Below, one piece after another: positions 21,334 to 32,371 of a stretch of 64,000 nt of DNA. Under the pieces are notes generated by a model. It was not told where the DNA came from. It saw only the letters and a program-made list of their open reading frames with translations, and made no database searches. Source of the stretch: Anthostomella pinea (Eukaryota > Ascomycota > Sordariomycetes > Xylariales > Xylariaceae); the NCBI GenBank assembly GCA_963556695.1, contig CAUWAG010000019.1, forward strand, positions 1,426,001 to 1,490,000. Direction: 5' to 3'. Within the stretch, counting starts at the first letter, position 1. Every line of letters starts with the position of its first letter. The position numbers and the translations under genes are program-made.

Positions 21334-24229
21334 CATAGGGATGAAGGTGTTATTCCGCAATAATGCACGAATTTCTGTGTGTGTGCCATCCAGCCATTGG
21401 GGAGCCTCAGCAGATTCTATGGCTTCCTTATAGCTAGAAGGCTCGTCATCAAAGGGAAGTGCCTGACCAGGGTCAGAAGAAGGCCAATTAGCATAAGATG
21501 CCTCGATCGTAACATATGGAGATATGCCAGGGGTGGAAGACTCGGCCACGTAATGGTTGTGAGTCCTCTAAGTACGCCCTCCAGAGAGTATATTCTCTGG
21601 GTTGAGCCCTGATTGGATTCTTGACCTCGGAGCAGCCGTTAAGGCTACTTCTTGACGAGGTGGTTCAGATAATAGAGGAATCAAGTCAGCTGGAGCAGTA
21701 CTCGGCTCAGGGTCGCTATATCCAGAGTCAGAATGATGACTATCATCATTATCAGAAATATCAGGGGTCCCAAGAGGGGTCCCTAACGTGACAACTGATT
21801 GGGGTGAATCCTCTCTACCATCCCTTCTGTTATCTGACTCGATATATATATGCTGAGGATTGTGAGCGCCCTCTGTGTTACGAACCAACGAGGCGTACAG
21901 GGAATGAGGCCCGCTGGCAGGCCCAACAAGATGGACAGTAACTGGAAGAACCCGGGAGAACGCACGGGCTAAGGAAACGTCTAGGTCACGTGATCAAGAC
22001 ATCACGTGATGGATAGCTTGGATAGCAAGGTTATCCAACATATCCAGGATAACTTGGATAGCAAGGTTATCCAATATATCCACCCCATCAGTGAGGGAGA
22101 GATTGGATATATAAGGAAGGGCATTTCCTAGCTAGACAGATAGACAGTCTCTATCTCAGTGATCAATCTAAGCATCTTAGCCAACCCTAAGGTGGGAGAA
22201 ATCTCCTGACGACTCGACTATTCAGTGAACCCAGTTCAGACCAAGCCCCAGTATCTGAGTGTCTTCTAGTTGACAGAAGCCTCTATCGTCTTTTGTGTTG
22301 AATTACCTCAGAACATAAACCCTATAGAACCCTTTAGCCTTATAGGTTAGACGGCTCGTCACACTCTGGAAAAGATGGCGTTGACAGATCTTCAGTATCG
22401 GGTCTGGTTGTCTCATAGTCATTGAGTGTACCACGGAAGTTTGGAAAGATATGGATCAAATTCCCTGAAAGTACGTACCCATCCAAAATCTCAAGATGGG
22501 CAGTAACTATAACCTTTCTCAGTTGTGTAAGATACACCTGATACTGGTTGGAACCAAGGGAACGAAGAATACGACCTCTCCTTGCATGTGGAGCGGTCTT
22601 GTCTCCCTTAGGGCGGCGCTGCTGCGGTAAATGGACCACAGCGGCCTGCCCAATTGACAGTAATTCGTTAAATCAGGCTTGTTATCCTTTCCAGGGTTCA
22701 AGTCGTCAAAGAAGACTTCAAATGGAGTCTTCTTCACACCTTTGAGGAAAGACGTATAGCTCACATTGAGCCTATCACATACAACAGGTCCAATAACAGG
22801 CCAAAGGGCTTCAGGTAGCCCGGAATCCTTCATAATACTGCAAATGAGAGCATATATAACGCCAAAAGATCTCTCAGCCACTCCGTTCTGTTCAGGAGTG
22901 TATGGAGCACTGACTTCAAACAGGATACCACGTTCAGCTCCCCATTGCTTGAATCTTGCGTATTCAGAACCACCATCCATTTGGAATCGCTTTGGGTAAC
23001 GTCCGTACTGGGTGTGAGCGTATTCACAGTAGCGAATGGCTTGGTCAGAAGCTTCCCCTTTCTTCTCATAAGGGCAGTACTCCCTCAAACGAGACTTGCC
23101 ATCCATAAATACAGTGATAGAGAGAACCATTATAGCCTTGGACAGAGTGCTTGGCTGTATCCATATGTACCAGGTCTAAAACATGATCTGGATGTTCCTG
23201 CTCAACTCGAGAGACTAGGCGACGTAGATTGGACTCCAGACATTCCAAACAGGTGAATTCTTTTGCCAGCTCTTGTACATTTGGCGGCAATTTAATCCCT
23301 TTGGTGATACTGGCTGTCTTGATCAGGTCACCAATAGATCGGTGGCCAAGTCTTGTATGCCAACAGTGGAATAGTCTTAGCGCCACAGATTTAGCTTGAG
23401 AGGTCAGTTCCAGGGAAGAATCCTTGGATACCATATTGGTGAACACGTTCGGGGCTTGATTGATCCCATATGCGTCCTTCTGGACACTAGGAATCTCTGT
23501 CTGAACGCACATTCCCTGGTGGAATGATGCCACCCATGTCCCATGGGGGTCAAACAAATCGCGGATTATCAGATACTATCCCTGGCGATACATCTGGTCT
23601 CCTGAGAGGATATTGATTGGGAAGGAGGGCACAAACAGTGCTCCAGAGATTGTCCGAGTGACAGTATCACCATTAGAGGTAATGAACGGGATCTCCATGT
23701 TGCCAACACCTTGAGGAGTAACAGGGCCTCCTCTAGTGTTAAAGGAAACCAGATCAGGGTCCATTCGAAGGCGAGTGAACCACTTCTTGCTATTGCAAAT
23801 AGAAACAGTAGAGCCAGTGTCAAACAGCCACGAGTCTGTGCTTGTTGTAGCATGAACGGTGTTAATCAGATTGGTACTTGCTCCCTGGTTGGCGCTATTT
23901 GGTGGTCCTTGAGTGAGGACATATTGACTGGAGATGGCCTTATCGGCATAATTGCACCATTGAGCGGCGTCAGAAGCGCCAGTGTGACCACTCTGGTGAG
24001 TGGGAGCGCTGTTTGAAGACCTTCCAGGTTTCCTAGCCTTCTCAGAGGCCTGGATGATCTGGTTGAGGATGCGTTTATTGCATCCAAGGTGGCCCTTCTT
24101 CTTGTCAAGCTCTCTGCACTCATAGCACCAGATAGGATCCGTGGTATTGCTATTAGAAGAGCCCTGGTTGATTCTAAGAGTTCTGGGGCCATTAAGAGAT
24201 AAGCGGTTATTGTTTTTTCCCTTGTTTTT
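21334..24229 (-). pseudogene. copia pol fragment: protease, integrase, RT start
   Basis: After the gag stop the same frame continues through a Cys-rich knuckle region (WCYECREL), the protease active site WLFDTGSTVSIC (about 23830), TAG near 23577, the integrase zinc domain (HTRLGHRSIGDL), then after a frameshift near 23130 the integrase core (FMDGKSRLREYC, QMDGGSEYARF, SAPYTPEQNGVAERSFG). A Ser/Pro/Asp-rich linker leads to the RT start (SYKEAIESAEAPQWLDGTH). Interrupted by the solo LTR at 21876-22363; taking out that LTR and one target copy keeps the frame (SFPE followed by GAHNPQ). No RT catalytic motif remains. Confidence 0.82.
21876..22363 (+). repeat. Solo LTR (488 bp) with 5-bp target duplication CTCTG
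   Basis: Starts TGTTACGAACC and ends GGCTCGTCACA, with CTCTG on both sides (21871-21875 and 22364-22368). It has a TATA-like GGATATATAAGG near 22106, and internal tandem GGATAGCAAGGTTATCCAA units at about 22020-22080. It interrupts the copia reading frame, so it is younger than the copia insertion. No internal retrotransposon sequence is left, as expected after LTR-LTR recombination. Confidence 0.9.
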
Positions 24230-24982
24230 TTATTTGTTCTTTCCTTTACTAGGTATAACAGGCTTGCCAAAGTTAGTGACAAAGGTCTCATCTTGAGCCT
24301 TGCGAATCTGTATCTCCTCCTGGAGCCGGTACAATAGATTTTTGGTCGTAAGGAAGATTCTACGGTTATAATCTTTCAAGATTTCGTGATAAAGGGTTGG
24401 AAAAGCTGTCCGAATAGCAGCCAGGAAATTGGCAATGCGGATATTCAGAGGATATGTGATATTCTGCCGCAGGACCTTGTCCATTAGTTTGCGGTAATTG
24501 CTCACGAACTTGTCTCCATAGTCAGAGAATCGAATGACAGCCAGTTCATCTATAACTGATGAAACTGCGTCAATTCTTGTGCCTGAATATGCCTGTCGCA
24601 AGGCTATCCAGATCTGACCAGGGTCAAACAAACCCGTGATACGAGAATCAGGGTCAGACTTAATGTTCTGGGTGATAGCGAGGTATAATTTTGATCTCTT
24701 GATGCTCAGATTAGCATCCAATTCAGGGGGCTTGGAAGAGGCTCCTGTAGAAGGCGTGGCTGGGGCGTCGACAGCACTAGTTGTGGCCTTATATGGTTCC
24801 TTCTCGTCTACCTTGATAGCTTCAAGGATAAGAGACCAGAGCCCAAGGGTATTGAGCAAATGCTCCATTGTTTGGGCCCAGACCTCCCAGTTCTCCTCGC
24901 CGATGAGCTTCTGATGGTCTTGGAGGCGAGAGATAGAGATGGACGTAAAGGCCAGGGCTGTCTCTGGGGTGGATTTAGACAT
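24230..24982 (-). pseudogene. copia gag region
   Basis: Open from ATG 24982 (MSKSTPETALAF) to TAA at 24230. It contains the UBN2/gag-like pattern (LIGEENWEVWAQTMEHLL, LWSLILE, ITGLFDPGQIWIALRQAYSG, YRKLMDKVLRQNITYPLNIR). In an intact copia element gag is normally continuous with pol; here TAA after KGKNK separates them while the frame beyond remains pol-like. Labelled a pseudogene because the element as a whole is defective, though this block itself is open. Confidence 0.75.
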
Positions 24983-25009
24983 AATATAAGAAGGATAATA
25001 CATTGTAAG

Positions 25010-25424
25010 GCTAGCCTACAAATAAGGCAAAATATAAGTCAAAGAGCGACCTCTTTCTATATAAAAAGAACAGTTATAATGGAGAAACACTTAAAGACTT
25101 GTGGCAACAAGGGTAGCTAGTCCTAGAGGCACACAAGCAGAAAGAGGGTAATAAGAATGAATCAGACCAGTAGAAAAAGCTTAAAAGGTAAGGGCTGCTG
25201 GAGGTCGTGATCGATCAGAAATGCTACCATGTGAGATTTCAAAGTGTTCTATTAAGGAGAGGAATTCCAGCTACTCTGGAGCGGCCAGAGTGGCCCTATA
25301 TATCCAAGATACTAAAGGAAAGGATACGTGGCCTTATGTGGCCACGTATGTGACAGAGTCACAGATGGGGATGGTGATCCTGAAGGATGACTATGGATGG
25401 GCTAACGCAGCCCAGAATCCAACA
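25010..25424 (-). repeat. copia 5' LTR plus leader
   Basis: Begins TGTTGGATTC at 25424 and contains a TATA-like GATATATAGG on the minus strand near 25300. The inner LTR end and the primer-binding site could not be fixed, because the partner LTR is deleted; the stretch given includes the leader up to the gag start. Confidence 0.6.
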
Positions 25425-25933
25425 ATAATGCCGTACTTATCGACATTTGCCCGGTTTTCGGGTTTGATAAAGGCGAAATCTTCATAGCGGTCATGGAAGC
25501 CATTGATATTATCAGGAGTGGCAGCATGGATACGCTTGTAGTCAAGTTTTCTTCCTATCTTGGTCTTGATCTCTGGGTGTCTCTGGATGAAGTTTCGCAT
25601 GTAATGGCCCCCTAAGTGATCCGATTTTCTCTGGGATTTTAGGATCCTCTGGATAATGTACTTCACATTACCGTGAGTTGGCGCATGGCCTGCCTTCTCT
25701 TGATGGAGGATCCATAAAACCACCTTGGTTTCCTACTCAGGGCTCAATTTCTGTTTAGTACGAGCGCCCTTACGATATGACTGCGTTTGGGTCATCGTGG
25801 TGCCTTCGACCTTGCGAGAGAGGGTTAATTTTGGCACTCCATAGCATTAGGAGGCCTTGCAAAGAGACAGTTCGTTATCGTTCACAGCGACGATTACCTC
25901 GGCGAGGTCTTCAGGAGTGTACGGAGGAGGCAT
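25425..25933 (-). pseudogene. pogo-type transposase, N-terminal fragment
   Basis: From ATG 25933 the sense is MPPPYTPEDLAEVIVAVNDN, the psq-type helix-turn-helix start of fungal pogo/Fot1-like transposases. Then come a CENP-B/Tc5-type DNA-binding region (YIIQRILKSQ, HYMRNFIQRHPEIKTKIGRK), the linker (YKRIHAATPDNINGFHDRY) and the start of the DDE domain (NVDKYGI). Two in-frame stops, one after SLCKAS and one after KLSPE, lie before the block beginning VVLWILHQEKAG. It is cut by the copia LTR at 25424. Confidence 0.85.
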
Positions 25934-26112
25934 TTAAACGTACTGAAGCCTATAATGCTTACAGAAAAAAAGAAAAAAACCCCCCCCCCCGAACTTCTGC
26001 TGGATTGGAGGGGATAGGGGCACGGGAGCCGGGACCCCTCAGTTCTAGGCCCGGGAGTACTAACTTCCGACCCCCACCACGGCCCATCCCGCTGCAGTGT
26101 ACCTAATGGATT

Positions 26113-26270
26113 CTACATTGGAAGAAACACCAAGAAAATACGATTCAAATGCATTATTTATAGTATTTACAGCTTCATTCTTGATGGTGATGTGGGTGGG
26201 TGCAAGTGTGGCCTTTTGGTGTGTAAGCTGTCCCAACTTGGGGGCTGTCCCAACTTCATGCCCCCGCCGT
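26113..26270 (-). repeat. Right terminal inverted repeat of the pogo element
   Basis: About 158 bp, reverse-complementary to the left repeat. It is longer because AAGTTGGGACAG occurs twice near the end (an internal duplication of about 17 bp). Adjoins TA at 26271-26272. Confidence 0.88.
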
Positions 26271-26272
26271 TA

Positions 26273-28593
26273 TTGATCTTTTTTCTTGGGAGGATTCCGC
26301 GGTGCATGATTCTCCTCCTAGATATCCCTGTGTTGTGGGTCACTCCTTATCCTGTTATCACACGTGATACCCCTTGGCACCTACTGCCGTTCAACAGGAT
26401 CAGCTTGTTGGGTGCGAAACACGCTCTCACTGACCTAGGTATCTGGTACTACGTAGGCAGTAGGTACGAGCCTTGTGGGTGACTGGGAAGTCTCGAAAAA
26501 AAGTGAAATGAAGAGCATCCGAAAGCGTATTGCGACACCAGGGGTGACCAGGTGTGCCTCGGGAGGGATATCGGTGTGCTTGTTCGTGACGATCCGAGGA
26601 TGTTATGATTGATCTCAGAGAGGTCGTAAAGGTGCACTGCCCTGGGTGATTGTGGTGGTGGGATGTAGGAGTGCAAGAGGCGTGTGTGGTCTGGTGAGAG
26701 AAAGGAAACGGTGATGAGGTGGAATCTGAGCTTATATACCTTATACAAGCACAGTGTCTGGAATACCTCAGGACACCAGACCAGCAATGGTTACTCTGGC
26801 GATGAGCGATTTGGGAGCCACCAGTTTAAGCAAGAATCGTGGGCTGGTCGTTGCCTTGAGATCCACGCTTCATGTGACATGGGGCTGCACCGTCGTCCTC
26901 CTTGCCTCCGAGTATCCTTCAAGTTCACCCTTATTCCCGCTCGAGCAGCTGGTGCAGGAAACTTTCGGGGTTCACGGAGTCTAAACTTGTAGCATTACAA
27001 TCATTCAAGTATCTTGCGAAGCCATGCGGGTGAGAAGCATAGAGGTCCATCAAGTTCTGGCTTTCATCACCGCATGGCCTAAAGGCCAGCCGCTCAAGGG
27101 TCACTTTCTTTTTTCCGTCAAAGCATCTTGACGGATCCAGCAATGTATTTCTGACCCGGTCCTGAACTTATACTTCAATTTACTTTGCAGCCAGTTCGGA
27201 CAGCTTCTAGTCTTCCTGAAGCTGATCAATGCAAACATATTGTATGCCATAGCCACCCGACAATCAACCCGGCAATCACAGCGCCAGCCATTCTAACATA
27301 TCTTGTTGAGCAAGCACCTCGGAATTATGCTATATGTCTAGCTTGCGTAAACTTCACGCGTAGTGTGGTTGGAGGCATTGCTTTGTTTCCCGGGCAGACG
27401 GAGGCTTCGTACATCCCATCCCACCAAAAGAGTTTCGGAATGGCCGAGACATAATATCAATGCTTTTGTCCTATCCTGCCACAAAGGCGTATTGTTGGTG
27501 GATACGAAAAATGCCGGGGCTGGAGGATGGAAGGTAGACTGAAATAAAGAGCATTGCGATAACACTATCCCATCCAAACTCATGCAGAAGGGCCTGAGCG
27601 AATGGTACTCTGACCAATATGAGAGCAATATTTGGAAGGCAACAATGACATACCTACTCAGTGAGCCCCTGAATTGTAAAGTTATAAGGTTACAATGTCA
27701 TACTGAGACCTATAGCGGGAAAAGATAACCTGAGATGCATTCTGTGATGTCTTTCCAATTGATACCCTTACGGAGAACGGTTCCAGAGGTACTGTACCTT
27801 CCTCTTAAATGTACGGACCAGAGTTGAACAACCTGCACAACCGTGCCACGCCCAATTCATTCACTATTCACTACTAGTAGTGTTCGTTGCGGTGGACAAC
27901 ACACCACAACTTCACGTCTTGTACGCAGCTAGCATACGTAGATAGATGTCGGACCGCTTGTCACGTCCCATCGCCCCTGTGGTCTTGCAGCTGGCCTGCA
28001 GCAACCAGGCGACGTTGAAGACTGCAACCAACCACAACTTCACGCGTAACCACTGCCACTTGCTTTGTCTTGAGCCGGGATATCTTGCCTCCTCCTCCTC
28101 CATCGCGCAGACTTATTCTTCCAATCCGCCAATTGACACAGACACAACAAGTCGTATTAGCGGCTGCAGTCATTCATTGACAACCGCCACAATTCCTAAC
28201 ACCTCCATTGCAAAATTCAGCGTATGCGTGTCTGTCACAGTTCGACTGCTGGTGACTTTATAAATGACTTTGTCGATGTACGTGACGAGGAAAGGCCATG
28301 AAGCTAGGTAGGAGACGTGAACTGATATGTATAGGGGTTGACCCCTGACACTGTGGGGCTGTCTTCTAGTGACTTGACAGTATCTCGCTAACCAGTGTTC
28401 CTGAGAACAAATAAACTCTTAACGCCTCGGTCCTCAAGCCGCAGTCCGAGCTTCAAGAGACTATCCGATACCTTAAGTTACCGTAATCAGCCGCGATAAC
28501 CACTGGAAACACCACTTCTTCCAGTACCTAACATACCATCCTTTCGCCCCACCTGCCTGCTCAACTCACCTCAGTCGTCAAGCCTCTCTCACC
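26273..28593. other. Gene-free stretch between transposon and ankyrin copy 3
   Basis: No recognisable gene. A 70-codon minus-strand frame (27143-26931) and a few others have no domain signature. The segment before 28594 is C-rich and lacks long frames, fitting a promoter and 5' UTR. Confidence 0.5.
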
Positions 28594-30014
28594 ATGGAGG
28601 CTGCATATCAAGACGGAGATCAGAAGTTGTCGGACGATGTCCTCGCCTACCTCGGCGAGTTCCTGCTCGACAGACCTTCGCACGTTTACGCCCTGGCTCG
28701 AGTCAACAAGCGAGTCTGGGGAGCCCTCAAGAGACAGCTGTTCGTAGCCGACGTCCACTTCACCAAGGAGCGCGAGAAGACCGTTGAAGCCGACATAAAC
28801 GAGGGGGATGATGCAGCTACAGTAAAGCGCTCAGAGTACGACGCAAGACTGCCCTTGCCAGACCCTCCCACGGCATTACACTGGAGCATAGCCAACGGCG
28901 AAACGACCTCGGCAGAACTGGCCATCGACGCAGCGTCCACGATCTGGCTCGGTTACTTGGATGTGAAAGACATGTGGGACCAGTCTCCCATATATCTGGT
29001 TGCAGAAACCGGGATGCTTCAGATCCTCGAGAAACTGATTGCCGGTGGCGCCTGTATCGAGGCCGTCACCACACGAGCTGATGGGACCCACCCAGCTCAT
29101 GTTACGCCCCTTACGAAAGCTGGAGCGTCTGCCGTGATGCCATTGAAGTGTCGCTTCATCGGTGTGTCCCCACGGATGCATTGGGCATTGCGATCCTCAA
29201 GCATCACATCCAGATTGTTGAAAGGCTACTGCAAGTTAGTGAACGTCATCCGAAGCCAGCAGAATATGAAGGGTGGGATGTCGCATCGCCCCTTTGCATT
29301 GCCGCCTTACGCGGCAGCTTTGCGATGGTCAAGTTGCTACTGGACGCAGGTGAGAATCCAACAGAGGACTATGACCCTATATTTCATTGCACTCCGCTAC
29401 ACCTTGCCGCTCAGGTCAACAGCGTTCATATCATCGAACTTCTAGTCAGTCATGGGGCTGTCGTTGACCAATATGACTGGTCTGACCTGACGGCTGTGTA
29501 CCGTGCAACCGAGCACTCCAATCTAGGAAGCGCAGACCGGCTGCTAGACTACGGAGCGAATGGCACAAACTGTTCTGAAGATGGCATTTCGGCTCTTGAC
29601 CACACTGTCCAGAGTGACAAAATGCTCTCGATTACCGAGAAGATGCACGCCCAATGCGAAGATGCATCCTCGGAGGAGATCAGCAACGCTTTCAGGAAGG
29701 CTTGCTACTCACCAATTAAATCGATGCGGACGATTATATTCCTTCTCGATCATGGAGTCCACTTGCCATCGTCGACTCTGCACGATCTAGTGTCGTTTGA
29801 ATATTACCATCCCGAGGTACTGAAAAGAGTACTAGCAACAGGACGAGCGAACCTGGACGCCCGAGACATTGACGGCTTAACTGCTTTTGAATTCGCTTTG
29901 ATCCACCGTCGGAGCGATGCCGTGAACATGCTCCTCGAGGCCGGCGCGAGAACCCAGGATCTTCCAGTCATCATTCAGTATGGCCTAATGATGTGGCACA
30001 ACGTTCCATGGTGA
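28594..30014 (+). pseudogene. F-box-like / ankyrin-repeat protein, copy 3 (one frameshift)
   Basis: ATG 28594 in good context (ACCATGG) starts an F-box-like segment closely related to copies 1 and 2 (KLSDDVLAYLGEFLLDR, ALARVNKRVWGALKRQLF) and ankyrin repeats (TALHWSIANGETTSAELAI, IYLVAETGMLQILEKLI). Coding sense then moves to another frame near 29150-29175, resuming as TDALGIAILKHHIQIVERLL and running open to the stop at 30014 with further repeats (SPLCIAALRGSFAMVKLLL, TPLHLAAQVNSVHIIELLV, TAFEFALIHRRSDAVNMLL). No acceptor-donor pair with the right phase was found, so a single indel near the CCCC run at 29168-29171 is the simplest reading. If that indel is a sequencing error, the gene is intact; otherwise it is a fresh pseudogene. 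It lacks the long acidic tail. Confidence 0.72.
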
Positions 30015-30790
30015 TGATATATGCTTATCAGAGGGAGGTAAAGGATGTATCAGATCGTGAGGGTTAGGGTCAACGGAGAGCACTATTCGCAGGTTCAACC
30101 TATGGTCTAGGTGGTGAGGGAAAGGGGCATCTATGCCAGAAGGGTGGAGGAAGTACAGGCTCCTAGTACCTAATCCCAGAACTCACTACTGCGGAACAAG
30201 AAGCAAGTCGTGTTCATACCTGTCAATCGTCTCTAGTATTTCTGTCTGTGCCAGGTGATAATGTAAATCTTGACTTCAACTACTGTGGACTTGGCTTGTG
30301 ATGACCTACAGGCATGCACAAGTGAACATAACATTGACAAAGCAGGTAGAAACCAGGGAACAGAACACCATTGGAGCGAGAGCGATCAAGGGAGGAGGAA
30401 GAGTGCTTGGTGGAGTGGCCTAATACAGGGAGACTGGGAGGAAATGGCAATCCCAGGCCTCAAAGACAGTTGTGCACGCGAGGCGAAACAGAGTTAACAG
30501 GATTATAATTATCACAGACAGTAAACACGGAAGACACTTGCCCATACATTCGTAGAAAGGTTGGGGAGATTTTTGGTTGACTTATGGCTACCTAAGATGA
30601 GATGACCGTCGCAGGCACCAAGTCAAAGAACTAGGAAAAACTATAGAGTGTGGTGGTGTACCAAGTATGCAAGCCCAGAAAATGCAAACCCGAAGGAGAA
30701 TGAGTCCATATCCTGATTTAAATCATGAACTGAGACCAATCTCGAACGCAAGCCCAGTCTGTGGGAGTCAAACTCCAAAGGAGAAGATTG
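30015..30790. other. Intergenic, no gene recognised
   Basis: Only short frames. Contains the 3' side of ankyrin copy 3. Confidence 0.5.
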
Positions 30791-30979
30791 TCACCCATGT
30801 TTGGTCGCGACGTTGACCGAGACGCCCTGCTGGATCAACCGCACCACCATCATCAACCTTCCATCCTCTGCTGCAGCCGTGTATTGTGCGTTCCACCCTT
30901 CATTGTAGCTCCCAGAAGAGTGGATGCATTGTGGACTGGTTTTGTTGGCAGAGTGCAGGTAGGCGAGAAAGGATCGCAT
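30791..30979 (-). pseudogene. Isolated ankyrin-repeat fragment
   Basis: A single ankyrin-like unit (GWNAQYTAAAEDGRLMMVVRL then IQQGVSVNVATKHG) ends in TGA at 30791. No continuation with more repeats was found on either side; a GTGACA donor after KHG is possible but leads nowhere obvious. Probably a relic. Confidence 0.4.
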
Positions 30980-31699
30980 GGTGTAGAGATCAAGTAAATG
31001 CCCAAGGTAGCATCATAGGCAGGAGGAGCTAGACTACCAAGGAAGCAGGTCGCATCTCACAGACTGCGCAACTTGATACCTTGGGTGGAGGTTGGAAACT
31101 TGGGGGTTGTCTCGGGAGGTATCAGTGGCGAAAGCTGCAAGATGTGCACGAGAGTATCGGAGGCTTGAGGTGATCCATGCTTCGAGGTTGCCAGAAGCTC
31201 TGGAGGAGCGCGTCGACGACCAAGGGGAGTGCAGTGACAGAGCTCTAGAGATGATTACTAGAGCTTGATGCATTCCGTGAAAACGCCTCATTGCCTCATT
31301 GAAGTCCGGCTCGCCATAAACGCGTGATCTATGATGGTCAGCCACAGCCAACCGCAAAGTTGCAAGGGTAGTACTTACGTGAAAATTGCTAGGCGCGATC
31401 ACTGATTGCCCTGTGGTGATGGGTCTCCAACCTACAGCCGTGTGCAAAGCCAAGGGTCCTTGCTTCCTGAATGCGGACGGTGAAGTCTGGATCGTGACAG
31501 GAGGAACGCGGTCGAAGAGATGTGGGAAAGTTTTGGTGCAAGAAAAAGAAAAGAACAATTGGCGAGAGCGGTTTGGCTGACGTCTTGCCGGGATCAGTGG
31601 TCAGTTGATTCCAGGCTCATACTTCATTCCACGTAGTCGCGTAGCTTGTCGAAGATCTTGAAGACTAGTGCTGAGGAAGAGGAGAAGACACGAGATGAG
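30980..31699. other. No supported gene
   Basis: Holds a minus-strand frame of 174 codons (31558-31034) without recognisable domains and with a composition (Ser/Arg/His-rich) like non-coding DNA. A consensus GTAAGT lies inside it near 31380, so part of it might belong to an unrecognised spliced gene. Confidence 0.35.
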
Positions 31700-32371
31700 T
31701 TAGATCCCTTCATCGTCGAGCTGAGCATTGGCCATGGCGTCATAGTCGTCGTCATCGTCCTCGTCCTTGATAATGATGGGCTTGGCCTCAGCCTTGACCT
31801 TGGGCTCGGCCTTAGTCTTGGTCTCGGGCTCATCCTCAGTCTCGGCCTGGTCCTCAGTCTTGGTCTTGGGCTCGGCCTTGGCCTTGGGAGTCTTGGGCTT
31901 CTTGAGCTCGGCCTCAGTCTTGGGCTTCTTGGCCTTGGGCGTGACCGCATCATCCTTCAGAGCGCGCTTTCGAGGAGTCGCGACAGAAGGGCTGGCTGCA
32001 GCGTCATCCTTGGCAGCGTCGTCCTTGTCAAGAGCGAGTGCCATGATCTTGTTCTTGATGGGGGCGAAGCAAGCTCGCGCGGACGCCGGGTTTTTGAAGT
32101 TAGCGTTGTCGGCTAGCTTCGCAAAGTTGACCTAGAAGGCAGCTGTTAGATTTTCCCCGCTGCATCGTGTCCATATGACGGGTTTGAGTAGGGAGAAGGC
32201 CAGTGGAAGCGAAAAGAGAGTCAGGTGTTCGGTAGGAACGTCAGTGAATGAGAGCCAGGAATTTGCACTTACTTTAGGCTCCAGCTCGCAGGATACCCAT
32301 GCCATTGCGAGGATCTCGATCTCACGGGGCGTGAGCAGGGCCGGCTTGGTGGGAATCTCGGACGGTGCCAT
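31700..32371 (-). CDS. Small charged nuclear-type protein, function unknown
   Basis: Two exons, 32371-32273 and 32131-31700, phase 0, 176 residues. The N-terminal part (LLTPREIEILAMAWVSCELEPK, joined to VNFAKLADNANFKNPASARA and CFAPIKNKI) is a small conserved-looking helical domain of the kind found in many Pezizomycotina proteins. The rest is low-complexity Lys/Glu/Pro/Ala (PKAKKPKTEAELKKPK, repeated KTKTE/ETEDE) ending in an Asp-rich stretch (IIIKDEDDDDDYDAM). Basic KKPK patches suggest nuclear location. I do not know a function. Upstream of the ATG the frame stays open for about 200 more codons, but that stretch is pyrimidine-rich and reads like 5' UTR. The antisense strand is also open through the repeats and is not a gene. 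Confidence 0.78.

Larger units (their letters stand above)
21334..25424 (-). mobile_element. Truncated Ty1/copia retrotransposon inside the pogo element
   Basis: Starts at 25424 with the copia-type LTR terminus TGTTGGATTC directly against transposase codons (NVDKYGI), and reads on the minus strand: LTR and leader, gag, protease, integrase, start of reverse transcriptase. It ends abruptly near 21334 at the first RT block (WLDGTHTEIRALLRNNTF). Most of RT, all of RNase H and the 3' LTR are missing. In-frame TAA and TAG codons and a frameshift near 23130 break the coding frame. A solo LTR (21876-22363) interrupts the region between integrase and RT. Confidence 0.88.
20643..26270 (-). mobile_element. 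pogo/Tc1-superfamily DNA transposon carrying nested insertions
   Basis: Both ends start ACGGCGGGGGCATGAAGTTG and are flanked by TA (20641-20642 and 26271-26272), the target duplication of Tc1/mariner/pogo elements. Transposase fragments lie just inside: N-terminal part at 25933-25425, C-terminal part at about 21333-20781, both on the minus strand. Between them is a truncated copia element that contains a solo LTR. The transposase has stops, and its DDE core is missing, so the element is not autonomous. The total is 5628 bp, of which about 4.1 kb is the copia insertion. Confidence 0.88.

Noticed and set aside
27912..28263. Open frames on both strands near 28 kb
   Set aside because: Low-complexity Thr/Ser/Asn sense, no splice continuation, no domain.
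31646..32135. Plus-strand open frames rich in Leu/Gly/Ser opposite the charged-protein gene
   Set aside because: Antisense shadow of Lys/Glu/Pro repeats; the minus strand has the proper splice junction and start.
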